Assembly: GCA_021821705.1 (NCBI GenBank)
Contig: JAKACE010000110.1
Span: 1-6,307 of the forward strand
Length of the DNA: 6,307 nt
Source: Actinomycetes bacterium
Lineage (GTDB): Bacteria > Actinomycetota > Acidimicrobiia > Acidimicrobiales > Palsa-688
Direction: 5' to 3'
The notes below the pieces were generated by a model, which saw only the letters and a program-made list of their open reading frames with translations, was not told the DNA's origin and ran no database searches. This document shows, piece by piece, positions 1 through 5,582 of this stretch. The translations under genes were made by a program, and so were the position numbers. The number at the start of each line of letters is the position of its first letter. The stretch's first letter is position 1.

Positions 1-1199
1 GGGGTGTTGAGGCCACGACCGACGGCGGAAGCGCCTGGGCCCCTCAGCTGGCAACGCCCGAACCGGTCGAGGAGCTGTCCTTCGCCGACGCCGAGCACGG
101 CTGGTCGCTGACTACTGACGAACTGTTGTCCACATCCGATGGCGGGCATACATGGTCGGTCGAGCCCGAGACTGCCCTCGGGGCATTCAGCTATGTGCAA
201 CTGGTGGGCCCGAGCTTCGGGGTGGGCGTGATCTGCGGGCAGCCTGGCGGTACACGGGTGCTCGCTACCGACGACGAAGGCCGCACTTGGCAGCTGCTCC
301 CTGTGCCCGACCCGGACCGGCTCGAGTGTGGCTCCGTCCCGCCTTCGCCTGGGGTAATTGCAGGCATTTGTTTCGGCACCGCTCGGGTCGGTTGGGCGAT
401 CCTCCGCGTCGCTCCCGCCGGTCCTGCGGTGGTGGAGTTGAGCAGCGACGCTGGGCTCGAGTGGTCGCTGTCCGCCAAGCTGAGCAGCTTCCCCGGTGCC
501 CTTGCCTGCCAGGGCACCTCGGACGCCTGGCTCGGCTTCACCTACGGGGAACACGGCGGTGAAGGCGCAGTTGCCGGCACGACCGACGGCGGCCGGACGT
601 GGCGCATAAACGTTCACGCTTCTCCCCACAGCCCCGTCGCCACGCCGGGGCTCACGGCCTCGGACGGGACCGTGGTCGGCACGCTGGCCACGTCGCAAGA
701 GCCTGCGGGCGTGCTCGACGTACCGGTGAGGGCGCTCGCCGCTCCGGGGCCCGGCGACGTCGTCGACCTCTGGGAGGACTACTCGGCCGCCTGCATTTCA
801 GGCTTCGGCCTCGCGCTCACCACCGACGGGGGCACGAATTGGACGGCCGCGCCCGACACGGGCTCGCTCCCCCCTTGTGGCACGACCTCGCTCCCCTTCT
901 TGAGCCCGGCGCCTTACCTCCCTCCGTCGTTTTCTTTCCCCGACGCCCAGGACGGCTTCGTCCTCGCCCCGGCCGTCGGCACGCCAGCCATCCCCAAGGG
1001 CACCACCGAGCAAGTGACCATGGCCCTCATTGGCACGGCCGACGCGGGCCAGAGCTGGCACCTCCTAGCGCGGTTCCGCCCGCACCCGGTCTTCGTCAGC
1101 AATAAACCCGAAAGACGCCCTGCTGCGCCGTGCGGCGCGGTGGCGCCCACGCCCTGGCCCGAGTTTTGCCGGGCGATGGCGGCTGCGATGGCCTGCTGA
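1..1199 (+). CDS. BNR/YCF48-like Asp-box beta-propeller protein, 5'-truncated by the window edge
   Basis: The frame starting at base 3 is open from the left edge to TGA at 1197-1199, giving about 398 visible codons; the true start lies outside. Seven Asp-box-like motifs (S/T-x-D-x-G-x-x-W) are visible: TTDGGSAW (codons 5-12), STSDGGHTW (about 43-51), ATDDEGRTW, SSDAGLEW, TTDGGRTW, TTDGGTNW and TADAGQSW. Strand-like 'HGW', 'VGWAI' and 'DGFVLA' segments lie between them. This spacing is typical of BNR/sialidase-like and YCF48-type beta-propellers, which are usually secreted or surface-exposed in actinobacteria. No sialidase catalytic residues can be assigned, so an enzymatic role is not claimed; binding or scaffolding is equally likely. 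The last Asp box ends near base 1057. The roughly 35-residue tail after about base 1098 has different codon use and composition (AAT, AAA, GAA, AGA, then Ala/Cys-rich), so the native C-terminus may be lost. Confidence 0.85.
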   Translation, partial: GVEATTDGGSAWAPQLATPEPVEELSFADAEHGWSLTTDELLSTSDGGHTWSVEPETALGAFSYVQLVGPSFGVGVICGQPGGTRVLATDDEGRTWQLLPVPDPDRLECGSVPPSPGVIAGICFGTARVGWAILRVAPAGPAVVELSSDAGLEWSLSAKLSSFPGALACQGTSDAWLGFTYGEHGGEGAVAGTTDGGRTWRINVHASPHSPVATPGLTASDGTVVGTLATSQEPAGVLDVPVRALAAPGPGDVVDLWEDYSAACISGFGLALTTDGGTNWTAAPDTGSLPPCGTTSLPFLSPAPYLPPSFSFPDAQDGFVLAPAVGTPAIPKGTTEQVTMALIGTADAGQSWHLLARFRPHPVFVSNKPERRPAAPCGAVAPTPWPEFCRAMAAAMAC

Positions 1200-1237
1200 G
1201 CCGGGAGGCCAGCGGCGGGACCGGCGGTTGAGGATGA

Positions 1238-1252
1238 CGCTCCGCGGGAGCG
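1238..1252 (+). terminator. Possible hairpin after the propeller gene
   Basis: CGCTCC-GCG-GGAGCG forms a 6-bp perfect stem with a 3-base loop, 38 bases after the stop at 1199. No T-run follows, so it would only fit the U-less GC hairpins proposed as terminators in actinobacteria. It also adjoins the repeat copy that begins at 1255, so it may mark a junction instead. Confidence 0.25.
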
Positions 1253-1254
1253 CC

Positions 1255-1374
1255 CCTCACGCCGGCAGGTGCACCTCCCCCGCCCTCCGAGGAGGGGGCA
1301 GCAAGGTCCTGCCGGCGCTCCCCCGCAACACGAGCGGCTCCAAGCGGAGGCGCTCCGAGAGGGGCGTGGCAGGC
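1255..1374 (-). repeat. 120-bp direct repeat, copy 1: duplicated 3' end of a minus-strand gene
   Basis: This matches 5973-6092 in the same orientation without gaps, with about 9 mismatches in 120 by eye. Read on the minus strand it encodes ATPLSERLRLEPLVLRGSAG, then R-T-LLPPPRR and AGEVHLPA, ending in TGA at 1257-1259. Compared with copy 2, six single-base changes are synonymous third- or first-position changes (for example TTG/CTG Leu twice and ACG/ACC Thr). Only two codons differ in amino acid (R/P and P/R). Similarity stops near the TGA on one side and about 38 codons upstream on the other. This pattern indicates a conserved protein C-terminus whose upstream part here is missing or replaced. 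The same frame continues upstream to a TGA at 1422-1424, which closes the reading frame at 1422-1676. Confidence 0.85.
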
Positions 1375-1407
1375 GTACCCCTGCCTGCGCCAGGTCGTGG
1401 GCAGGCT

Positions 1408-1431
1408 GCAACGCTCGGCTCTCAGCGTTGC
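1408..1431. other. Perfect 8-bp inverted repeat over a stop codon
   Basis: GCAACGCT at 1408-1415 pairs with AGCGTTGC at 1424-1431 around an 8-base loop. The hairpin covers the TGA at 1422-1424 that ends the small minus-strand reading frame. No T-run follows on either strand, so it is not a classical terminator. Confidence 0.4.
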
Positions 1432-1676
1432 CGCGTCCAGGCGGCCCACGTATCTTCGCGGAGGTGTTGTAGCTCCTCGCCTGGCGAGAAAAACTGGCCC
1501 CACAGTTCCCCCGGCTGCTCGAGGGCTTCGTCCCTTTCATCGGGGCCGAGGTCGTCCAGCCGGCTCTCAGCCCCACCGGGGAGCAAAATGTCCTCGTCCA
1601 TGGCTTCGCCACTTTTCACCGAGAGCCGGGGCCAGCGGAGTTCATGGCAACCGTTCCCCAAACCATCAGCGATCAT
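1422..1676 (-). CDS. Small hypothetical protein, possibly a gene fragment next to the TnpB element
   Basis: This is an 84-codon frame from ATG at 1674-1676 to TGA at 1422-1424. It starts MIADGLGNG and ends REDTWAAWTRQR, and it is acidic in the middle (MDEDILLPGG, DLGPDERDEALEQPGEL). The composition looks protein-like, but I do not recognise a family. AGAGAG sits directly against the ATG, too close for a good ribosome binding site. The frame is open upstream through the structured end of the TnpB element (to about 1778), so the ATG may be internal and the true N-terminus may have been removed by the insertion. Codon choice is less G/C-biased at third positions (GAT, GGT, AGT, GAA) than in the protease. 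After the TGA the same frame runs directly into repeat copy 1, so a broken longer gene is possible. Confidence 0.4.
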   Translation of the reverse strand: MIADGLGNGCHELRWPRLSVKSGEAMDEDILLPGGAESRLDDLGPDERDEALEQPGELWGQFFSPGEELQHLREDTWAAWTRQR

Positions 1677-1680
1677 CTCT

Positions 1681-1990
1681 CTGACAGTTGCCTGGTGGGC
1701 TCCTGGGACCGGTGCAGTGGGCACCGGGCCAGCAGTGCTGGCACCAGGAGTGCGACCTAGGGCTGGTGCAATATGCACTCAGGCCACCTCGGGCACAAGG
1801 GCCCCCGTCGGTGGCTCGGCCGCTTCCCGATCAAAGGAGCGCGTCTCGGCAGTGACCGAAGTCTTACGGCTTCGACGTCTTACCTCCCCTCCATCGGCCA
1901 AGTTACCTTGGCCTCCGGCTCGGGCACACCCCCGCGAACTGCGGGTGCTTGCCACCTCCCAGCCGTCAGGCCTGACCGGGAGGTGGGACC
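1681..1990 (-). ncRNA. Predicted TnpB omega RNA (reRNA) scaffold at the element's right end
   Basis: In TnpB elements the guide RNA scaffold is encoded by the 3' end of tnpB plus the right end of the element, with the guide taken from flanking DNA. Here the last ~200 bases of tnpB and ~100 bases beyond its stop hold successive perfect hairpins. The first has a 9-bp stem 1952-1960/1978-1986 enclosing the palindrome GTCAGGCCTGAC (1965-1976). A second has a CCCGC/GCGGG core, within 1924-1951. The third is 1896-1902/1907-1913, 7 bp, with a GTAA loop as read on the minus strand. The fourth is 1766-1778, beside the tnpB stop. The last is a three-way junction with closing stem 1700-1706/1744-1750 and internal hairpins 1709-1727 (7 bp) and 1728-1742. 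Exact RNA ends are not visible. The scaffold probably ends near 1680, with guide sequence reading on below that coordinate. Confidence 0.55.
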
Positions 1991-3437
1991 AGTCGACCGG
2001 TACCCCGGTCACGAGCTGTGCCAAGCGGCACAAAACGGCTAGCTCGGCCAGAGCTGCCAGGTTCCTTGCTGCATTGAGGTCTCGGTCTATGGCCAGGCCG
2101 CAGCTGTCGCAGTGGAAGACCCGGGCGTTGCGGGAAAGGTGGGGTTTCTTCGCCCTGCACCCAGAGCAGAGCTTCGAGCCCGGGTACCACCGGGCAGCCA
2201 GCCAGAGGGCAGAGCCGTACCTCGGGCACTTGTAGGAGAGCTGGCGGCGGTGCTCGGCCGGGGAGGCGTCAGCCCAGGCCCGGTTGAAACCCCTCTTGCC
2301 ATTGCCCTTGCGGCCCAACTGGGAGACCCCGAGGTCCTCCACGACGTTCACGGCGTAAGTGCCGGCAGCTTGGTGGCTCGCCTTGTGGACGGCGTCAGCC
2401 CTCACGTCGGCCGCCTCCTGGTGGGCACGGGACAGGCGGTGCTGAGCTTCTCGTGCTCTCCTGGAACGGTCCCGCCAGTAACAGGCGCCCTGTACGTGGG
2501 TGCCGTCGGAGTTGAAGCACCTCGGGCTCCCGGCCCTGTGCTGGCGGTCCATGTGGCGCTGGTAGCGGGAGACCTTCTTCTCTACGCCCTCGAAGGCCTT
2601 CGGGTTGCCGGTGACGGTGCCGTCGGAGGACACGAGAAGGGCGTGCACGCCGACGTCGTGGCCGGCCACGCCGGACAGCGTTGTCACCTTGGCCGGCTTC
2701 TCTCGGGCCACCCCGAAGCTCACCCAAGTACGGGAGCCCTTGGTCACCAGGGTGGCCCTCAGGGCCCTGGCCGTGCCGGCTTCGAGCCTGAGCCTGAGCT
2801 TGTCGGTCTGCTCCTTGGTCCTGAGCACCCCGACCACCGGCAGCTGGACGTGGTGGCGGTCGAGCACCTTGACAGCCCCGGTGGTAAAGCTCGTCGACTG
2901 CTGGCCCCGCCGGCCCTTCGGTCTCGGCCACCCAACTCTTGGCCCCTTGCGGCCACCGTCCCTGGAAGAGAAGTGGTCACCGAACGCCCGGGAGAGGGCC
3001 TCGAAGGCGGAGGAGTAGCACTCCTTGGAGTTCTCTCCCCACCAGGGGGCCACCTCGTCCTTCACCCTGTTCCAGACGTACCTCATGGCAGGGGCGGACC
3101 AGGGGACTGCCACGCTCACCGGCTGGTACGGGGCCTTCTTCCCAGCTCTGGCTTCATGAACCTTCCGCCGCGACTCCTCCAGCTCCACCAGGTACGAGAG
3201 AGCAGCTGCCTCTTCTGCGAAACCCTCGGCTTCCTCTGCCCTGGCCCCCTGGCGGAGGGCGAGCACCCTGAAGGCCTCCCTCACCCTCAGTTGCTCCTCC
3301 ACCAGGTCCCTGGCCCAGTTCCAGGCGAAACGCCTGGCGCCCTGGTGAGAGGCGATCTCTGGATGACGCCCTGGGCGGTCGACCTCGAAGCGGTAGGCCA
3401 CCACCTCCCATCCCTCGGGCACGGTGAACTTGGCCAT
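1779..3437 (-). CDS. tnpB: TnpB, RNA-guided nuclease of the IS605/IS607 OrfB family
   Basis: The predicted protein has 552 residues. It starts MAKFTVPEGWEVVAYRFEVD, followed by GARRFAWNWARDLVEEQL, the N-terminal OrfB helix-turn-helix-type region. RuvC-I is GHDVGVHALLVSSDG (Asp about 261). RuvC-II is NVVEDLGVSQL (Glu about 367). The zinc finger has CSGC (424/427) and CDSC (443/446). RuvC-III is IDRDLNAARNL (Asp about 453). All catalytic and metal-binding residues appear present, so a working RNA-guided DNA nuclease is plausible. The roughly 90-residue basic tail after RuvC-III overlaps the predicted omega RNA, as in related actinobacterial copies. The start at 3437 was chosen because AGGA lies 8 bases upstream and family similarity begins there. 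ATGs at 3446 and 3467 are alternatives; the frame stays open to 3689 without family similarity. No transposase partner is visible. The family call is secure; activity is inferred. Confidence 0.93.
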   Translation of the reverse strand: MAKFTVPEGWEVVAYRFEVDRPGRHPEIASHQGARRFAWNWARDLVEEQLRVREAFRVLALRQGARAEEAEGFAEEAAALSYLVELEESRRKVHEARAGKKAPYQPVSVAVPWSAPAMRYVWNRVKDEVAPWWGENSKECYSSAFEALSRAFGDHFSSRDGGRKGPRVGWPRPKGRRGQQSTSFTTGAVKVLDRHHVQLPVVGVLRTKEQTDKLRLRLEAGTARALRATLVTKGSRTWVSFGVAREKPAKVTTLSGVAGHDVGVHALLVSSDGTVTGNPKAFEGVEKKVSRYQRHMDRQHRAGSPRCFNSDGTHVQGACYWRDRSRRAREAQHRLSRAHQEAADVRADAVHKASHQAAGTYAVNVVEDLGVSQLGRKGNGKRGFNRAWADASPAEHRRQLSYKCPRYGSALWLAARWYPGSKLCSGCRAKKPHLSRNARVFHCDSCGLAIDRDLNAARNLAALAELAVLCRLAQLVTGVPVDWSHLPVRPDGWEVASTRSSRGCARAGGQGNLADGGEVRRRSRKTSVTAETRSFDREAAEPPTGALVPEVA

Positions 3438-3801
3438 CACCGACATCCTGACAGGGGGGTGAGACATCGTCGTGACTTTGCCAGGAGGGGATGGCAACTG
3501 CTCTTTCTCTCTTCCAGGGGCTGACAGGTGGTGACAAAGGTTGATGTTCGTTGAAGGTTTCGTGAGCAGTGGCCAACTCTCCGCGCTTCCCCGCGGATGC
3601 GCCTTCGAGCGCTTCTTGCCACCGGTTCCATGCGGTTGCGTTAGGGGCTCCTCACTCGTGGTGCACGACTCGGCTGGGCTAGACCTCATCCCGACCGTGA
3701 GGATCGGCCCGGCCAGTGCAGGCTCGGTGCACGCGGGGTCGAGACGAGGTGGAGAAAACGTGCCGCTCGCCTTTGCCCCTGGGCCGGGGCACGCCAGGAA
3801 G
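3438..3801. other. Intergenic region upstream of tnpB, containing the element's left end
   Basis: These 364 bases hold no convincing gene. They should include the left end of the TnpB element and the tnpB promoter, but no clear -35/-10 pair is visible. A hairpin TCCGCG-CTTCCC-CGCGGA lies at 3580-3597 (6-bp stem). The palindrome GTGCAC occurs at 3661-3666 and 3727-3732. Short minus-strand frames here do not resemble proteins I know. Confidence 0.5.
3774..3791 (-). terminator. Possible GC hairpin terminator of the small gene
   Basis: TGCCCC and GGGGCA form a 6-bp stem with a 6-base loop, starting about 10 bases past the small gene's stop at 3802-3804. There is no T-run after it on the minus strand, so this would be a U-less hairpin terminator at best. 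Confidence 0.3.
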
Positions 3802-4029
3802 CTAGCTCGCCGCTGGCGCGAGCAGCCGTCTCGCGCGCCCGAGCGCCAGCAACCTGCCGTACGGCTCGTCCACCACGAAGCGGTACGCGGCTAGAGGGTC
3901 CACTGCTGTTGGCGACACGCTCGTAACCTGGGAGGCAGTCAAGTCCTCTGCGAAGTCCATGGCTTCTATGACAAAGAGCCTCGCTGACTCAGCTTCTGCG
4001 ATGTCGTCTGGCGTCCATCGGTCGGCCAT
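3802..4029 (-). CDS. Small conserved-looking hypothetical protein (75 residues)
   Basis: ATG at 4027-4029 is preceded by GGGAGG at 4037-4042 with a 7-base spacing, the strongest Shine-Dalgarno sequence in the window. The stop is TAG at 3802-3804. The protein starts MADRWTPDDIAEAESARLFV and has an acidic N-terminal half (DFAEDL). It ends with an Arg/Leu-rich segment (DEPYGRLLALGRARRLLAP). No signal peptide, membrane segment or metal motif is visible, so a soluble cytoplasmic protein is likely. I do not recognise the family. The size and acidic-to-basic layout would suit a small regulator or antitoxin, but no partner toxin gene is adjacent, so that is speculation. It has its own apparent promoter, with TTGACA at 4072-4077, and a hairpin just past the stop, so it is probably monocistronic. 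Confidence 0.7.
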   Translation of the reverse strand: MADRWTPDDIAEAESARLFVIEAMDFAEDLTASQVTSVSPTAVDPLAAYRFVVDEPYGRLLALGRARRLLAPAAS

Positions 4030-4048
4030 GTCGTTACCTCCCGCCCAA

Positions 4049-4077
4049 GTAGCGCGCAATGACCGGCCCTATGTCAA
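4049..4077 (-). promoter_or_regulatory. Possible promoter of the 75-residue gene
   Basis: On the minus strand a perfect -35 TTGACA (4072-4077) is followed, after 17 bases, by CGCTAC (4049-4054). That is a poor -10 match, with only the TA well placed. It lies just upstream of the GGGAGG ribosome binding site, which would leave a short leader. The -35 is convincing; the -10 is not. Confidence 0.35.
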
Positions 4078-4087
4078 TAGGAAAACC

Positions 4088-4145
4088 TGTGGATTTACAA
4101 AAGGCCCTTGACCAGCGGTTGCAGGCCGTTATCCACATATCCACA
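4088..4145. promoter_or_regulatory. Cluster of three DnaA-box-like sites
   Basis: TTATCCACA at 4129-4137 is a perfect match to the DnaA box TTATNCACA. ATATCCACA at 4137-4145 overlaps it by one base and differs only at the first position. On the opposite strand AAATCCACA (4088-4096) differs at the first two positions. CTGTGGAT (4087-4094) and ATCCACAG (4139-4146) therefore form an inverted repeat about 60 bases across. The cluster sits 11 bases upstream of the TTGACA of the 75-residue gene. DnaA binding, for regulation or titration, is inferred from the motif only. Confidence 0.4.
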
Positions 4146-4154
4146 GCCGCTCGA

Positions 4155-4170
4155 CCGGCGAGGTCGCCGG
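4155..4170 (-). terminator. Possible GC hairpin downstream of the protease gene
   Basis: CCGGCG-AGGT-CGCCGG forms a perfect 6-bp stem with a 4-base loop, about 90 bases past the protease stop codon. No T-run follows. It could terminate protease transcription, but the distance and missing U tract make this weak. Confidence 0.25.
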
Positions 4171-4259
4171 CTATTGCTACGGCCAGAGCCGGGCGGTCCC
4201 GACCGTACCGGACGTTCTGCTGGCTAGCTCAACTGGAAACAGGCTATCCAGCCGGCCTA

Positions 4260-5582
4260 CTAGAACGCCCCAGTGCCACTGGGCGTGCCCATGCCGGTCG
4301 GCCCGTCGTAGCCCGTGCCTGCGGTGCAGAGGTAGGCGAGGCTCGGGTCCGCGAAATGGCCGTGACCGGCGCAGGAGCCGTTGGAGCCGCTGGTGACATC
4401 GTTCAGGTCCGGGTTCGTTGCACCGAAGTTGATCTGCGAGCCGGCATAGTACAACCCTTCTGCCCCGTCGGGGTACGAGGAGGGCAGGCCGCCGGCGAGC
4501 CCGTAGACACCCGCGATGATCTGGGCGGAGGCGCTGGTGCCGCCGAAAACGAGCCAGCCGGGCTCCCCGTAGGTGTCGTAGACGTTGAGCCCGGTGTAGG
4601 GGTCGGCGTCGGCGGCGACGTCCCCGACGGTGCGGTAGCCCGAGCAGCCGGTGTCGGTCTGCCAGTCCGGCTTGGGTATGACCGCCGAGCAGCCGCTGCC
4701 TGTCCCGGACCACACGGTCTCCTCCCAGCCCCGGCTCGTGCTGCTGTCCACGCTCAAAGAGGTGCCGCCGACGGCTATGACGCTCGAGGCGGCGGCCGGG
4801 AACTCTGCCCCGTAGCCGTTGTCACCGCTGGCGGCGGTGACGGCGACCCCGGGATGGTCGTAGTACTCGGCGGCGTAGGAGCCCTCGGTGCTGAACTCAG
4901 AGCCGCCGTAAGAGTTGCCGATGGCCGCCGGGCCGAAGGAGGCCGCGGTGTCCACCGCGGTGCCCAGGTCGGCCAAGTTATTGGAGTCCGCCTCTACGAG
5001 CACGATGTTGCACTCGGGGCAGAGGGCGGAGACCGCGTCGAGGTCGAGGGATATCTCTTCGGCCCAGCTGGTATTGGCCTGGGGATAGGAGCTTTCGAGG
5101 CCGTCCTGGTTGACCTTGGCGAAGCACGGCCCGCTACCGGACAGGTCTGGCCTGCCGGTCGGGGCCTGGCACTCGGCGATGTTACCGAGGTTGTTGTTGG
5201 TATCGGTGCGGTAGGCGACCAGGTCGCTATAGGCGTTCGGGTCGTCATAGGCGTCCACCACGGCCACGGCCTTGCCGGCCCCGTTTTGCTCGGCGGCGGC
5301 TGCCAGGGCGTAGGCGTTCTGGAGTTGTGGGGCGTAGTAGCTCACAGGCGGAGGGCTGTTGTGCGGGTTGCGGCCGCCGCCCTGGCCCTTGTCAGTGGCC
5401 ACCGGCACCAACTGGACCGCGTCACAAGCCGCGTAACCGAGCGCCGGTGTGGCGCAGACCCTTTCGCTCATGTAGGCCAAGCCCGTCGACGAGGGCTGTG
5501 CCCCCGCCGGGACCGGCACGCCGCCCCACACCAGGCCCAGCAGACCGCCAGCCAGCAGGACCGTTGCCAGACGCCTAGACAT
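4260..5582 (-). CDS. Secreted S53 (sedolisin)-type serine-carboxyl peptidase
   Basis: The predicted protein has 440 residues and is complete. A signal peptide is clear: MSRR, then a Leu/Gly-rich core, then PAGA|QP with likely cleavage after residue 28. The catalytic domain starts near residue 80 (YYAPQLQNAYAL), followed by AVAVVDAYDDP. Family motifs follow: EEISLDLD with Glu 176 and Asp 180, SGDNGYG with the oxyanion Asp 254, and GGTSAS with nucleophile Ser 350. DVAADADPYTG and the C-terminal GYDGPTGMGTPSG are typical calcium-site and end motifs. This Ser-Glu-Asp set identifies a sedolisin rather than a subtilisin, although such proteins are often labelled S8. Only about 50 residues separate the signal peptide from the core, so the large activation propeptide of classical sedolisins is absent. 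GGGAG at 5589-5593, 6 bases before 5582, supports this start over ATG 5585 or GTG 5609. The likely role is extracellular protein degradation, probably at acidic pH by family precedent. Confidence 0.93.
   Translation of the reverse strand: MSRRLATVLLAGGLLGLVWGGVPVPAGAQPSSTGLAYMSERVCATPALGYAACDAVQLVPVATDKGQGGGRNPHNSPPPVSYYAPQLQNAYALAAAAEQNGAGKAVAVVDAYDDPNAYSDLVAYRTDTNNNLGNIAECQAPTGRPDLSGSGPCFAKVNQDGLESSYPQANTSWAEEISLDLDAVSALCPECNIVLVEADSNNLADLGTAVDTAASFGPAAIGNSYGGSEFSTEGSYAAEYYDHPGVAVTAASGDNGYGAEFPAAASSVIAVGGTSLSVDSSTSRGWEETVWSGTGSGCSAVIPKPDWQTDTGCSGYRTVGDVAADADPYTGLNVYDTYGEPGWLVFGGTSASAQIIAGVYGLAGGLPSSYPDGAEGLYYAGSQINFGATNPDLNDVTSGSNGSCAGHGHFADPSLAYLCTAGTGYDGPTGMGTPSGTGAF

Larger units (their letters stand above)
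1681..3530 (-). mobile_element. TnpB-only insertion element (IS607/IS1341-like), approximate boundaries
   Basis: The element is defined by an apparently intact tnpB on the minus strand and a strongly structured right end just past its stop. No tyrosine (IS200/IS605 TnpA) or serine recombinase (IS607 TnpA) reading frame lies beside it. It is therefore a tnpB-only element, mobilised in trans if at all. The ends are estimates. The heptamer CTGACAG occurs at 1681-1687, close to the last hairpin, and at 3521-3527, upstream of tnpB. A third copy at 3448-3454 weakens its use as an end marker. No terminal inverted repeat or target duplication is expected in this group, and none was found. Confidence 0.6.

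Noticed and set aside
1228..2235. A plus-strand frame crossing repeat copy 1 and the tnpB 3' end
   Set aside because: It runs across the structured element end and antisense to tnpB. It has a Ser/Arg/Pro-rich composition and no recognisable protein features.
2112..3524. A 470-codon open frame antisense to tnpB
   Set aside because: It lies wholly opposite a gene with clear family motifs. Its Gly/Val/Pro/Leu-rich composition is what a GC-rich antisense frame gives, and no domain is visible.
3438..3689. An N-terminal extension of TnpB by up to 84 residues
   Set aside because: The extra residues look non-coding and lack family similarity. AGGA is well placed for the start at 3437.
3661..3732. 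Two GTGCAC palindromes 66 bases apart
   Set aside because: Six-base palindromes are common, and there is no wider repeat or regulator context.
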